DNA from: an uncultured Bacteroidales bacterium | Lineage (GTDB): Bacteria > Bacteroidota > Bacteroidia > Bacteroidales > WCHB1-69 | NCBI GenBank assembly: GCA_947169105.1 | Contig: CAMVOL010000021.1 | Span: 1 to 43,378, forward strand | DNA length: 43,378 bases | Reading direction: 5' to 3' | Part shown: positions 1-9,477 of the stretch, in pieces | How positions within the stretch are numbered: position 1 is the first letter of the stretch | Layout of the letters: each line of letters begins with the position of its first letter | The notes under the pieces: generated by a model | Seen by the model: only the letters and a program-made list of their open reading frames with translations | What the model was told of the DNA's origin: nothing | Databases searched by the model: none | Position numbers and translations under genes: made by a program

Positions 1-1680
1 CGCCCGAAATGGAAGGCCGCATCGTATCCTTCACCACGATGGTCTGTGTGAGGGAGACGGGCGCATTCCCGCAGCCATCATTGAAAGTATAGACTCGCAC
101 GTAGCTCCACTCGCAACCCGTGCCAACGGTGTCTCGGTGCGTCACTTCAAACTGGATGTCGGTGCTGCAATCCAGAACTTCAAAATCAGTAAGTTGAAGC
201 GTTTCTGGTGCCGAATAACTGCAATGCTCATCCGTATAGTAAACCCGGAGGGTGTCGGGAAGAATGGTCGTCACCACGGGACGGGTGGTATCGCGCACAA
301 TGATGGTTTGCGAAACGGTATTGGAGTTGCCACATCGGTCAAAGACTTCGTAGGTACGTATCAGCTGTCCGCTACAATTATCAATCGTAACGAATGGAGA
401 GTGGGTCACCGCGACGGTGTCCATCCGCAGGTTGCAATCAGAGAAGTCGAGGCCGGCTGCATCCAAACTGTTCATATCCAATGTGTCAGGGAGAATGTAG
501 TTACAATCCGCCAGCTTATAAATCGTAATGGATTCCAATGTCCCGCTGATGGCGGGGCGAGTGGTGTCACGCACGGTGATAGTCTGCGACACTTCAGTCG
601 GGCCGTTGCCGCAAGCATCCTTGAACGAAAAGACACGGACATAGCTCCATTCGCAGCCGGTACCGCCGTTGATCGTGTCACGATACGAAACCTCCATCGT
701 GGTCACTTCATTGCAATCCTCGAAAGCAAAATCACCCAACGCAAGTTCGGGGAGGGTGGCCGGAGTACAACTGTTACCACTATAATATAATATTGTATCA
801 TTAAGAGCCGTGGTCACAACCGGACGGGTGGTGTCGCGCACAACGATGGGTTGTCGCACCTCAGTGGGTCCGTTCCCGCACACATCCACAAACGAATAGA
901 CACGTATGTAGCTCCATCTGCACCCCTCTCCACCGTTGATGGTGTCGCGATAGGAGACTTCCATCGTCACGTCGTTGCAGTCGGTGATGTCCGCATCAAA
1001 AAACGACTGCGGGTGTGCTGGCACTTGTGCATATTCACAATGGCCATTGTTATAATAATAATATGTATAAGCTGTGTCAAGAACCATCGCGACCGACGGA
1101 GCCACCGTATCCATCACCACAATGGTCTGCTCTATACGAGTCGAATTGCCGCAACTGTCGTAAACCGTATAGGTACGGGTGATTTCTTTGGAACAAGAAT
1201 TGATCGGGTCGGAATCGCTATCAGCAAACGATATAGTATCTTTCAGATTGCAGTCCGTAACGTTCACCCCATGTGCATTCAGCTGTGAAATCGTAGTGAA
1301 AGGATTCGTCACCGAATAGTGGCAGCTGGCATCGGCATAGATGGTGTCATTGGCGAGGGTACCCGTAACAACAGGACGAACAGTGTCATTAAAGACAATG
1401 TTCTGGACAATGGAGGCATAGTTGCCGCAGCTGTCGGTGACGGTATAGGTACGATGGTAGGTGGTATGACATAGTGCCGTGATGTCGTCGGTAACGGAGG
1501 AAAGCTGCAGTTTGTCAATGTCATCATAGCAGTTGTCGGTGATGCCTGCACCCGCACCCACCAATGAATCCCGCAGCTGCGCAACGGTGGTCATCGCCGC
1601 CGGCAACTCGCTGCGGCAAGCGATGGTGATATCCGGAAGTGTGCCTGTGATGACGGGGCCCCGCAGATCGGCAATGACGA
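1..1680 (-). repeat. Tandem HYR-like domain repeats in the giant adhesin
   Basis: Hinge motifs of the type RDTTRPVVT recur seven times, at about 1665, 1390, 1105, 835, 565, 290 and 20, giving a period of roughly 264-281 bases (88-94 residues) and six complete units. Each unit contains a DCN motif in the middle and a CGN motif near its end, followed by QTIVV. Three units also share long nearly identical DNA around the motif encoding EWSY or RWSY (about 103-147, 645-700 and 905-970), which points to recent duplication or gene conversion. HYR-like domains are beta-sandwich stalk modules in extracellular adhesins. Confidence 0.8.
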
Positions 1681-4600
1681 AAACTGCCGTATCACGGGCC
1701 GTACAGTTGTTGGCATCCGTGAGGGAAAGATAGACCGTATCCTTCCCATTGCACACACGATGGTTGAGAGGAAGCGTGGTCGTATAAGTTTGCTCTGAAA
1801 TTTCTCCCGACGGATATGTGCCGCCTGCGTAGGTGTAGGTGGCCACAAATGGGATCTCCCCTTCTGTTATATCAACGATGAGTTGTACACCCGCAACGTT
1901 GGGACACAACGTATCCACCGCACGTATCCCAATCGTCGGGGCAGGATACTGCTGGACGGTGAAAGGATGGGTGGTCGAGCACTCATTGATGTCATCCACA
2001 ATCACCTGATATTCCACGCCCAGCTGCAAACCGGCGAGATGGATGCCGTCTGCGACGAGCACACTATCAACGATAGAATAGATCTCGTCCTCCCGCACCA
2101 GATACAGATGGTAGGCTTGTTCGCCGCCCGTGACGGTCACGTCCGTTTCCGCCAGTTCGCCGTAACATGAGGTGGGCATCGGATTAAAATGTATCTCTAT
2201 CGAATCATTCACACTGATGACGACCGTGTCGCGGAGGGTGGAACGGCAAGGGCTGTACATATTCAGCAGCCATTCAAAGGTATATTCGCCAGGGCCATCC
2301 ACTGTAACCGAAGTCTGACAGTCGGACGAATTATAAATATGTACGGAAGGGTCATCCGGGATGATACTCCAATGCCCGGTATTCACGCCTTCCGGGCACA
2401 TGGCATCCAGCGTGAACGTCTGTGAACAATATACACGGTCGGAACCGGCATACGCTGCATCTTCACTATTGGCAATGGCGATGAGGATGGATTGCTGCTG
2501 GGTATTCTGGCAGTTAGTGGCCGTGGCCGTAGCCAGAGTCACCGTTATGTACCCGTTCTCATGGGCAACCAACGAGCCATACGTGGGGTATAATTCATCA
2601 TACCCATTGTCACCTTCATGCAAATGATAGGTGTGCGTTGAGACATTCTCACCATCATGGAAGACAATGGTCACATCCACATCATCCATATTGGAGGTCA
2701 GGATAATCGGGATATCTCTGCCAGCACACAACACCTCATCATCCAAAGAGATAGTAACGATTGGCTTAGGATTCATGGACACGTGGATGGTGGTCGTATC
2801 CACATTACAGTAGCTGGACACCAGTACCACGTATGTGCCTGTGTCCACCACACCGACCGATGGAACCCCATAATACGAGGTGGTCTGCCAGTCAGCCATC
2901 GGATTTCCGTTGATGGCGTTCCCGTTCAACATCCATTGGTACGTGGCATCCGGATAAGGCATGGAGGCCTGCACATAAAGTCCGAGATTTTGTCCCTCAC
3001 ACAATTCGACGTCAGGGCTCTGTCTCGTGATTTCCACATTGGGGAGCACATCCACATACACATCCCTATAGCCGTAGGAAGGACAGCACGGGGGGCTGAC
3101 ATGCACCCTGAGGACCACCTGCTGGGTCTCATAGGTGTGGTTCGTAAACTCAACTGTGACACAAGGGTTGGTGGTATCGCCAATGAATCTGGCATACTCC
3201 TGACCTTCAATGATTTCCCATCTGTAAAAATAGCCGGTGGTGTATGCGATGCAGTAATCCTCTTCGCCCGGGCAAACTTCGCTGTTGCCAGTGGGATAGG
3301 GCAACTCTTCGGGGGTGTATAGGATGAGGTTGAAGCCGGAATAGGGCTGTCCATTGACCTGCGGGGTTTTTCGTCCCATACCTGTAACCTGGCCGGGCAG
3401 ATCTGAATCCATGTTCACATAATGAGTGGTCGTACACGAAGAGCCGGACGAGGGGGAGGAACCTGTGCCAAAGTCCGAGTAAGTCGGTCCTCCGCACATA
3501 TCCATATCCACATTCGTACAGCTGGTATAGGGATGATTCGAGGATCCTGCAACAATTTCAGGGAGAGCATTCAGGTAGCTCCACCTTACCCCGCTGCTCG
3601 TAATCTGGCTGGGGACACCCAAATCATTAACTGACACAACATGGTACGCGGAACCAGGCACACCATCAGCGCCACGTCCGCCGGCACCGCCATGTCCGCC
3701 CTTGCCGCCTTTGGCACCATATCCCGAATACGCCATAGCCTTAAATACAGGGTCATAAGTAGTTCGAGCTACTGCCGTACTAGGATTTTCGAAGGTGATG
3801 CCACCCTCACCGCCTTCGCCTCCTTCACCACCGTCGGCAGGCGCACCGCCCGCACCGGCAGCACCTGACTGGACTTCGGCCCAGCAGTTCAAGAAGCCGT
3901 CGTTATAGTAGGTATCATTTCCATAACAATAAATGGCGAAAGATCCGCCGCCACCGTAGCCGCCACCACCGCCCTGACCGCCGCCGCCACCGCCGCCGCC
4001 ACCGCCGCCACCGCTGCCCGAGACAAAAGCCTTACGCAAACCACCGCTATTCCCACTGCCGTTCGTATAGTCGTTCCTTGCATAAGCGGCACTACCGCCA
4101 CCACCGCCACTACCGCCACCACCGCCACTACCATCCCCACCGTTCACCTGCGGAGCCGGAACAAAATAATCGGAATACGATACGGCAGAGGATTGTCCAT
4201 TATTGCCCCGCACACCGTCAAGTCCATTGTTCCCGACACCATTCTGTAGCGTGTTGGCGCCATAGGCGACAGTAGGGCCGGCCGCACTGCTCACCACTAC
4301 GCTGCTTGAAGTAACGCTGTATCCCACCGCTTCTGCACCACCATTACTCCCGAAACCGGCCTGTCCGGGGGAACCGCCGTTCGTTGCCTCTGAATCTGGA
4401 TTGTAATAGCCTCCGGCACCGCCGTTTCCGCCCTGCGTGGCCGGCGACGCTGTACCCGCCGAATAGCCCGCCTTACCGCCAAGGCCGCCCGCGCCGCCAG
4501 GATGGTTCGCATTATCCCAGTTCTCAAGTACTGCCGTAGTGGGGTCCCCATTCATCCTGCCATAGGTGCTTATTGACGGCGCTTGAATGCCCATACTGCC

Positions 4601-7600
4601 TTTTCCGCCAGCACCACCGTCCCTTCCCTTGGTTCCGTCCTTACCCTTGGAGGCTTTGCCGGGGAGGAAACTGCAACGCACGATGTTGTATCGCTGGCAA
4701 TTGGACAGATGCAAACCATACGTTGAAACGCCATAATTGGACTCCCGCACATAATAGTGCCCGTCCTCCTCTGTTTCAGAATAGAATTTGATATTCGGAC
4801 GGTTTGGCTTCAAATCCAACGTATTGACAGAATAATAGATGTCTTCATTTGTAACGACCGAAGCGCACATATCCGTCGCTGGATGGCAGAACACCGGAAG
4901 CGGGCAGCCGCCGACCGTGCCGCAGCCTTCCCCCTCCACAATCACCACCAGATTGTTGCCCTCGTATGCGAAAGGAGAAATGGGGATGGAGGTCCAGCCG
5001 GAATTATCCACACACAGAATCCCCGAATAAACGAGGGAGGCCCCCGAAAGGTAGTTGTTCCACACCTGCCCAGCGGTGAATGAGGTGGCGGTGGTGTTCT
5101 TCAAATAGATCTTGACTGACGGAGAATGCCCCCCTGTCGGGACACCAGTAGCGGACGCCACATCAAAGGCAAGACCCGTCAACATCCTTTGTCCGACATT
5201 CAGCTCTGCTCCCGTATAGAGGGCGGCCGTCCGATGATGGGTATATTCACCCGGCAACGGGAACGACTCCTGCGCTGCACCAAAACCGATAGGCCCTATC
5301 TCACTCCCTTCCACCGAAAGAGAAGGACAAGTGTAGAAATAGGTGTTGGCTCTTCTTTTGGATCTTGATGATATTGAGGCAGGAAAGTCAGGAGTACCCA
5401 CTCCACTATAATAAGCATGAGCGACCAAATTGTCTGACATTTGGGTGTACGACGTTGTCACAGGGCAGCCGCCATTCTCCGGATGATCTTGGTCGTTGAT
5501 ATCACACCCTCTGGACTCAATCATAATCATCAAGTGTTTAGATCCATCGTAATCGAAATTGATCGGTATGGTCAACACTTGGTCCACATCTTCTTCCCCC
5601 ACACAAATGGGGCCCTCGTAAACCACGGTAGCTCCACCGGTAATCGTATTCCAAGCCCTACTCGAAGAGGTGTTGAAGGTCGAATTGTTTTGATTTTTCA
5701 TATAAATCCTCATCCACCGCTCACTCCTTGCACCCGCCTCCATGGATACAGAACGGATATGATAACCTATACCCGTGAGGTGCGCACTCCCCCCCATCTC
5801 ACTAGACAGATAGATGGCGGCATAACGGTAGTACTCCCACTTACCCGGAATGGGGTCAGGATCAGTGGGACCTGTCTGGCTCGACTCTGTGCCACACGTA
5901 AGCCACAACTCGCCGGGTTCCACACGGTTCGGGCAGTCAAGGTCATCATAGGTTTTAGGAGGAATGCTGAGAGGCGGCAGTTCCGTGGCATCATCGGTGG
6001 TAACCGTCAGATCCTGAAGGCGGAAGTCGTTGAGACTGTTTGCTTCGATGGCCACCAGTCGCGGGGCGAGGGTGGTGCCTTCGGGATAGTTGGCCGTACG
6101 GTGGATAGTGGTGGCCCCCACCTCGGAGGTCTTCTGCTGGAAGTCATTAAAAAAGCCGCCCTCTATGGTCAGATGGCTTGCCATCTCTATAGGCTTGTCG
6201 ATATCATACGTCCCCCTTTCCATGCGGATGATGGCGTTGGTACAGGAGGCCAGTTCAATGGCATGCCAGATAGTAGTGGGGGCTGTGGGAGTAAGTCCCT
6301 GAGAAAGGGGGTCGCCATCTACGGCCACATAAAAGATATTGCAGTCGGATAGGGTGGAGCTTTCCTCCAAGCGCACCACAGAGGAGGCCTCCGCCGTGCA
6401 GCCATAGCTGTTGGTCACGGTAACGGTGTAGGTGCCGGCTGTCGTCGCAGTGAGCACCGCTCCCGTAGTCCCGTCGCTCCAAAGATAGTCGCAGCCGTAG
6501 CCACAGCGTGAGGAGATGGCTTCAAGATCCACCGAACCGATGGCCTCGCACAAGGTGATGACGGCGGGAGTGACGGCCACATGCGGCAGCATACCGACCG
6601 TGACGATCTGTGTGGCGACCGCCTGACACTGTCCTGTGGTGACTGTGACACTATAGGTGGTGGACACGCTCGGCATCACATTGATGGAAGGAGTCGTGGC
6701 GCCCGTGCTCCACTGGAAGCTGCAGGTATCGCAATCGGTCTCCATCGTCAAGGTGACGGGCTGTCCATTACAGGTGATGGCATTTTCCGGCGTTGCGGTG
6801 ATGGATACGGTGGGACGGTTGTATATTTCCACTGTGGTGCTGGAGTGATGCCCATCATACCACACCGTGTAGGTGCCGGCGTCTTCCCGTGTGACAGGGG
6901 TGATCACGGGGTTCTGGTCATGAGAGAACACTTCCCCCAACGGGTTGGTCCACTCATAACCGTTGGAGCTGTACGCGCTACAGGTGAGCTGCAGGGTACT
7001 CCCTTCGCAGAGCGGGCCGTTGTTGCTGGTGGTGGCTAAAATTTCGCAGTTAGTGGTGGCGTGCGGGTCGTTCTGCACTTCAAAATGAATGTCACCAGGC
7101 CTGCGCGAGTAGTTGCAAATCAAGAATATATACCATTGTCCTCGCTGGGCATTGGGAATGTAGCACCACTCGGTGCCATAAACACTGTAACTACAGTCAA
7201 TAAGGGTCTGGTTCGGATAGCCGCCCCATGTGCGCGGATCATTTGGATTATGATAACCATTCCGGGGGCGGTGGTTACTTCCGGTTCCCTGAAGCTGGGA
7301 GACACAGACATTTTGAAGCACCTCCCCATAGGTGTTGCCCTCAAACGGCCCCCAACAAGCAAAGTCAATATCCTGATTGTTGCTGTGCTCTATGTATATC
7401 AGCATATCGCCCGGTTGGTCAATCTGCATCACGTACCATGCAGGAGCGGGCGTGTAGTAAAGACATCCGCGCTGCGCATCCGGAAGGTCGGGAGTAGCCG
7501 TGTTGCTCGTACCTGCCGGAAAGGTGACACCATACGGGTTGTCCTCCGTACAGAACGGGTTGGCGTTCAAACAAAGATTATTCGTACTTTGAGCAAGACC

Positions 7601-7663
7601 AAACTGAGCTATAAGAAGATAGGCAACAAAAAATGCTATATATTTCTTGATAGAAAGCGGCAT
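1..7663 (-). CDS. Giant secreted multidomain adhesin-like protein, probable T9SS type B cargo (partial, C-terminus beyond window)
   Basis: Reading leftward from the ATG at 7661-7663, the frame stays open for 2554 codons to base 1, so the C-terminus is missing. Residues 1-25 are a signal peptide ending LAQ. Residues ~27-195 match a Cys-rich N-terminal module typical of large Bacteroidota T9SS cargo (motifs AWYVMQI, DFACWGPF, CSYS, IPNA). Then come Ig/PKD-like domains (~212-430), a short right-handed beta-helix-like stretch (~438-558), two related beta-sandwich modules (~568-728 and ~768-928), a long Gly-rich segment (~992-1341), more Ig/PKD-like domains (~1455-1981) and HYR-like repeats (~1982-2554). 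The family is surface-exposed or released and often adhesive. T9SS export is inferred from the N-terminal module; the sorting domain lies outside the window. A -33/-7 promoter sits just upstream. The exact function and substrate are unknown. Confidence 0.85.
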   Translation of the reverse strand, partial: MPLSIKKYIAFFVAYLLIAQFGLAQSTNNLCLNANPFCTEDNPYGVTFPAGTSNTATPDLPDAQRGCLYYTPAPAWYVMQIDQPGDMLIYIEHSNNQDIDFACWGPFEGNTYGEVLQNVCVSQLQGTGSNHRPRNGYHNPNDPRTWGGYPNQTLIDCSYSVYGTEWCYIPNAQRGQWYIFLICNYSRRPGDIHFEVQNDPHATTNCEILATTSNNGPLCEGSTLQLTCSAYSSNGYEWTNPLGEVFSHDQNPVITPVTREDAGTYTVWYDGHHSSTTVEIYNRPTVSITATPENAITCNGQPVTLTMETDCDTCSFQWSTGATTPSINVMPSVSTTYSVTVTTGQCQAVATQIVTVGMLPHVAVTPAVITLCEAIGSVDLEAISSRCGYGCDYLWSDGTTGAVLTATTAGTYTVTVTNSYGCTAEASSVVRLEESSTLSDCNIFYVAVDGDPLSQGLTPTAPTTIWHAIELASCTNAIIRMERGTYDIDKPIEMASHLTIEGGFFNDFQQKTSEVGATTIHRTANYPEGTTLAPRLVAIEANSLNDFRLQDLTVTTDDATELPPLSIPPKTYDDLDCPNRVEPGELWLTCGTESSQTGPTDPDPIPGKWEYYRYAAIYLSSEMGGSAHLTGIGYHIRSVSMEAGARSERWMRIYMKNQNNSTFNTSSSRAWNTITGGATVVYEGPICVGEEDVDQVLTIPINFDYDGSKHLMIMIESRGCDINDQDHPENGGCPVTTSYTQMSDNLVAHAYYSGVGTPDFPASISSRSKRRANTYFYTCPSLSVEGSEIGPIGFGAAQESFPLPGEYTHHRTAALYTGAELNVGQRMLTGLAFDVASATGVPTGGHSPSVKIYLKNTTATSFTAGQVWNNYLSGASLVYSGILCVDNSGWTSIPISPFAYEGNNLVVIVEGEGCGTVGGCPLPVFCHPATDMCASVVTNEDIYYSVNTLDLKPNRPNIKFYSETEEDGHYYVRESNYGVSTYGLHLSNCQRYNIVRCSFLPGKASKGKDGTKGRDGGAGGKGSMGIQAPSISTYGRMNGDPTTAVLENWDNANHPGGAGGLGGKAGYSAGTASPATQGGNGGAGGYYNPDSEATNGGSPGQAGFGSNGGAEAVGYSVTSSSVVVSSAAGPTVAYGANTLQNGVGNNGLDGVRGNNGQSSAVSYSDYFVPAPQVNGGDGSGGGGGSGGGGGSAAYARNDYTNGSGNSGGLRKAFVSGSGGGGGGGGGGGGQGGGGGYGGGGSFAIYCYGNDTYYNDGFLNCWAEVQSGAAGAGGAPADGGEGGEGGEGGITFENPSTAVARTTYDPVFKAMAYSGYGAKGGKGGHGGAGGRGADGVPGSAYHVVSVNDLGVPSQITSSGVRWSYLNALPEIVAGSSNHPYTSCTNVDMDMCGGPTYSDFGTGSSPSSGSSCTTTHYVNMDSDLPGQVTGMGRKTPQVNGQPYSGFNLILYTPEELPYPTGNSEVCPGEEDYCIAYTTGYFYRWEIIEGQEYARFIGDTTNPCVTVEFTNHTYETQQVVLRVHVSPPCCPSYGYRDVYVDVLPNVEITRQSPDVELCEGQNLGLYVQASMPYPDATYQWMLNGNAINGNPMADWQTTSYYGVPSVGVVDTGTYVVLVSSYCNVDTTTIHVSMNPKPIVTISLDDEVLCAGRDIPIILTSNMDDVDVTIVFHDGENVSTHTYHLHEGDNGYDELYPTYGSLVAHENGYITVTLATATATNCQNTQQQSILIAIANSEDAAYAGSDRVYCSQTFTLDAMCPEGVNTGHWSIIPDDPSVHIYNSSDCQTSVTVDGPGEYTFEWLLNMYSPCRSTLRDTVVISVNDSIEIHFNPMPTSCYGELAETDVTVTGGEQAYHLYLVREDEIYSIVDSVLVADGIHLAGLQLGVEYQVIVDDINECSTTHPFTVQQYPAPTIGIRAVDTLCPNVAGVQLIVDITEGEIPFVATYTYAGGTYPSGEISEQTYTTTLPLNHRVCNGKDTVYLSLTDANNCTARDTAVFVIADLRGPVITGTLPDITIACRSELPAAMTTVAQLRDSLVGAGAGITDNCYDDIDKLQLSSVTDDITALCHTTYHRTYTVTDSCGNYASIVQNIVFNDTVRPVVTGTLANDTIYADASCHYSVTNPFTTISQLNAHGVNVTDCNLKDTISFADSDSDPINSCSKEITRTYTVYDSCGNSTRIEQTIVVMDTVAPSVAMVLDTAYTYYYYNNGHCEYAQVPAHPQSFFDADITDCNDVTMEVSYRDTINGGEGCRWSYIRVYSFVDVCGNGPTEVRQPIVVRDTTRPVVTTALNDTILYYSGNSCTPATLPELALGDFAFEDCNEVTTMEVSYRDTINGGTGCEWSYVRVFSFKDACGNGPTEVSQTITVRDTTRPAISGTLESITIYKLADCNYILPDTLDMNSLDAAGLDFSDCNLRMDTVAVTHSPFVTIDNCSGQLIRTYEVFDRCGNSNTVSQTIIVRDTTRPVVTTILPDTLRVYYTDEHCSYSAPETLQLTDFEVLDCSTDIQFEVTHRDTVGTGCEWSYVRVYTFNDGCGNAPVSLTQTIVVKDTMRPSISG
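3640..4690 (-). repeat. Gly-rich low-complexity segment of the adhesin, including a 12-Gly run
   Basis: On the minus strand this region encodes about 350 residues rich in Gly (GGAGGxGG, GGGGGS and KGxDGxxG-type patterns). An uninterrupted run of 12 Gly codons lies at 3977-4012, made of alternating GGC and GGT triplets. The plus strand therefore shows a ccgcca/ccgccg microsatellite-like stretch. The segment interrupts a motif (GLHLSNCQRYNIVRC) that resembles a rung of a parallel beta-helix. All visible changes in the run are whole codons, so the frame is kept. Confidence 0.8.
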
Positions 7664-8008
7664 ATTTAAACGATTGCTTTGTAACACGTAACTCCTCCCC
7701 TCTCACTTTTCCGACCGCAGCAAAAACAAGCGGCAAAAATACGGAATAGTTCCCTCTTTTGCAACATTATTTCTTACAATTTTGGTGCAAACTTGTTGCC
7801 CGCCCCTACTGGATTATCTTCTAAAAAAAATGTCATCCGCACTACTTGAGAAAATCTTTCAGCAAAATAAAAAAATGTTTCAGCAAAAAAATATTTCCGT
7901 AATAAAACAAAATGGATTCTCATTCGTTAAGGAAACCGTCTGTTGTGGATGACTGTTCTCTTTCCCGAACAGGAAAAAAAGACACAAACTATTTAGAACT
8001 AAGACATT
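7664..8008. other. Divergent intergenic region between adhesin and tolC-like gene
   Basis: This 345-base AT-rich spacer separates two divergent genes. It contains the adhesin promoter (7734-7764). At 7858-7895 a TTTCAGCAAAA motif is repeated twice within A-rich sequence. I find no convincing plus-strand TAnnTTTG box for the tolC-like gene and no coding frame that looks real. Confidence 0.5.
7734..7764 (-). promoter_or_regulatory. Bacteroidota-type promoter of the giant adhesin
   Basis: On the minus strand a -7 box TATTTTTG (7734-7741) lies 20 nt downstream of a TTG (7762-7764). This fits the Bacteroidota primary sigma consensus TTTG-N19-21-TAnnTTTG with one weak -33 position. It leaves a leader of about 65 nt before the ATG at 7663. 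Confidence 0.55.
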
Positions 8009-9331
8009 ATGAAAAAAACGATACGCCTTGTCTCGCTGATGCTTTTGGGTGCAATACTTTCCATCCGCCCTGCTTCCGCACAAGACTCCGTCCACGTGAC
8101 CCTCCAGAAAGCCATCGAGATTGCCCTCTCCGAGAATCCGACAGTGAAAATTGCCGACCGCACCATCGAGGCCAAAAGGTACTACAAGAGTGAGCAGATT
8201 GCCGCCCTCTTCCCCTCCCTTACCGGCACGGCCAGCTACCAGCGCACCGTCAAGAAGCAGACGATGGTGATGTCGATGGGCGGACAAGCCACCGAAATAG
8301 AGGTGGGCACCAGCAACAACGTCTCCGCCGGCCTCAACCTGAGCCTCCCGCTCGTGGCCGCCCCCACCTGGTACAACCTCAAACTATCGCAGCTCGACGT
8401 GAACGCCGCCGTCGAAAGCGCCCGCTCCTCCCGTATCTCCCTCGTCAACGAAGTCAAAAAAGCCTACTACGGACTGCTGTTCGCGCAAGATTCCTACCGC
8501 GTGCTGAAAGTCACTTACGCCAATGCAGAATTTACCGCCAAGAACATCAACGACAAGTACGAACAGGGGCTTGCCTCCGACTTCGACAAGCTCCGCGCCG
8601 ACGTGCAAGTGAAGAACCAAAAGCCGCAGCTCACCGCCGCCGAAAACTCCATCGCCCTCGCCTCCATGATGCTGAAAGTGCTCATCGGCGTGGATGTCAA
8701 CGAGCCTCTCATTTTCGACGGACAACTTTCTGATTTCGAGGAAGAAATGAAAAATTACGTCATCGCCGACGCCCAGTCCGTCTCCCTCGCCGCCAACAGC
8801 GATCTGCGCCAACTCGAACTCTCGCAGGAACAGCTCAACACCAGCCTGAAGCTCGTCAAAGCATCGGCCTGCCCCACCCTCGCCTTCAGCGGCAACGCCC
8901 AGTATTCGGCCATGAGCAACGACTTCAACTTCACATGGTTCCCCTACGCCGTGGTCGGACTTTCCCTTAACGTCCCCATCCTCTCTTGGGCCGGAATATC
9001 TTATAAAATTAAGCAAAGTAAAATCTCCATTGCCAACTTGGAGGATCAGAAAAAATATGTCGAGAACAACCTCCGCGTGAGTGTCAATAACAGCCTCACG
9101 AACATGCGCAACGCCATCGAGGACATGACCTCCAACAAAGAGACGATGCTACAGGCCGAAGCCGCCTATAACATTGTGCAAAAGCAGTTTGACGTCGGCA
9201 TGGCCACTTGGCTCGACCTCAATTCCGCCGAACTCTCCCTCACCCAATCCCGCCTTTTATACCATCAGTCCATTTATAATTTCCTCACCGCAAAATCCGA
9301 ACTCGAAGCCGTCACCGGCACGGAAAAATAA
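8009..9331 (+). CDS. TolC-family outer membrane efflux protein
   Basis: This 440-residue protein begins with a signal peptide (MKKTIRLVSLMLLG... cleaved after ASAQ near residue 25). It shows the duplicated long-helix pattern of outer membrane factors, including the opening VTLQKAIEIALSENPTVKIADR and the late AEAAYNIVQKQFDVGMATWLDLNSAE type motif, which is the second copy of the family repeat. TolC proteins form trimeric channels that span the outer membrane and the periplasm and join an inner-membrane pump through a membrane-fusion protein. The gene is followed 146 bases later by such a fusion protein on the same strand. No RND, ABC or MFS pump gene lies next to the pair. The ATG start fits the signal peptide. 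Confidence 0.93.
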   Translation: MKKTIRLVSLMLLGAILSIRPASAQDSVHVTLQKAIEIALSENPTVKIADRTIEAKRYYKSEQIAALFPSLTGTASYQRTVKKQTMVMSMGGQATEIEVGTSNNVSAGLNLSLPLVAAPTWYNLKLSQLDVNAAVESARSSRISLVNEVKKAYYGLLFAQDSYRVLKVTYANAEFTAKNINDKYEQGLASDFDKLRADVQVKNQKPQLTAAENSIALASMMLKVLIGVDVNEPLIFDGQLSDFEEEMKNYVIADAQSVSLAANSDLRQLELSQEQLNTSLKLVKASACPTLAFSGNAQYSAMSNDFNFTWFPYAVVGLSLNVPILSWAGISYKIKQSKISIANLEDQKKYVENNLRVSVNNSLTNMRNAIEDMTSNKETMLQAEAAYNIVQKQFDVGMATWLDLNSAELSLTQSRLLYHQSIYNFLTAKSELEAVTGTEK

Positions 9332-9370
9332 TTGAGAATTGAAAATTGAAAATTGAAAATTAATAATTAA
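9332..9370 (+). repeat. AT-rich ATTGAAA tandem repeat, copy 1
   Basis: Directly after the tolC-like stop, units of the form AATTGAAA are repeated about four times. The same sequence occurs in the opposite orientation at 14681-14712, upstream of ftsX. It is a dispersed intergenic repeat and does not look coding. Confidence 0.7.
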
Positions 9371-9381
9371 AAATAATACTA

Positions 9382-9436
9382 CATTGAGCCGCCCCGAAGG
9401 GGCAAGAGATATTAGCCCCACGTGTAAACGGGGGGG
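9382..9436 (+). repeat. Double-hairpin intergenic repeat, copy 1
   Basis: It begins CATTGAGCC. Hairpin 1 is GCCCC-GAA-GGGGC (9391-9403). After AAGAGATATTA follows hairpin 2, a CCCCACG arm, TGTAAA loop and CGGGGGG arm (9415-9436), with one mismatch in the stem. The layout is the same as at 10507-10561, but the stem bases differ. Confidence 0.75.
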
Positions 9437-9477
9437 ATATAAAAAAAAACGAAAACAAAAACAACACATATCATATA

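Noticed and set aside
3960-4015. CRISPR-like or satellite repeat of ccgcca units
   Set aside because: The units are Gly codons of one continuous coding frame without spacers; this is low-complexity protein sequence and not a CRISPR array.
5441-6352. A 303-codon plus-strand frame inside the giant adhesin, and smaller ones across 137-7669
   Set aside because: The minus-strand adhesin frame is continuous for 2554 codons with clear domains and a signal peptide, so these are shadows.
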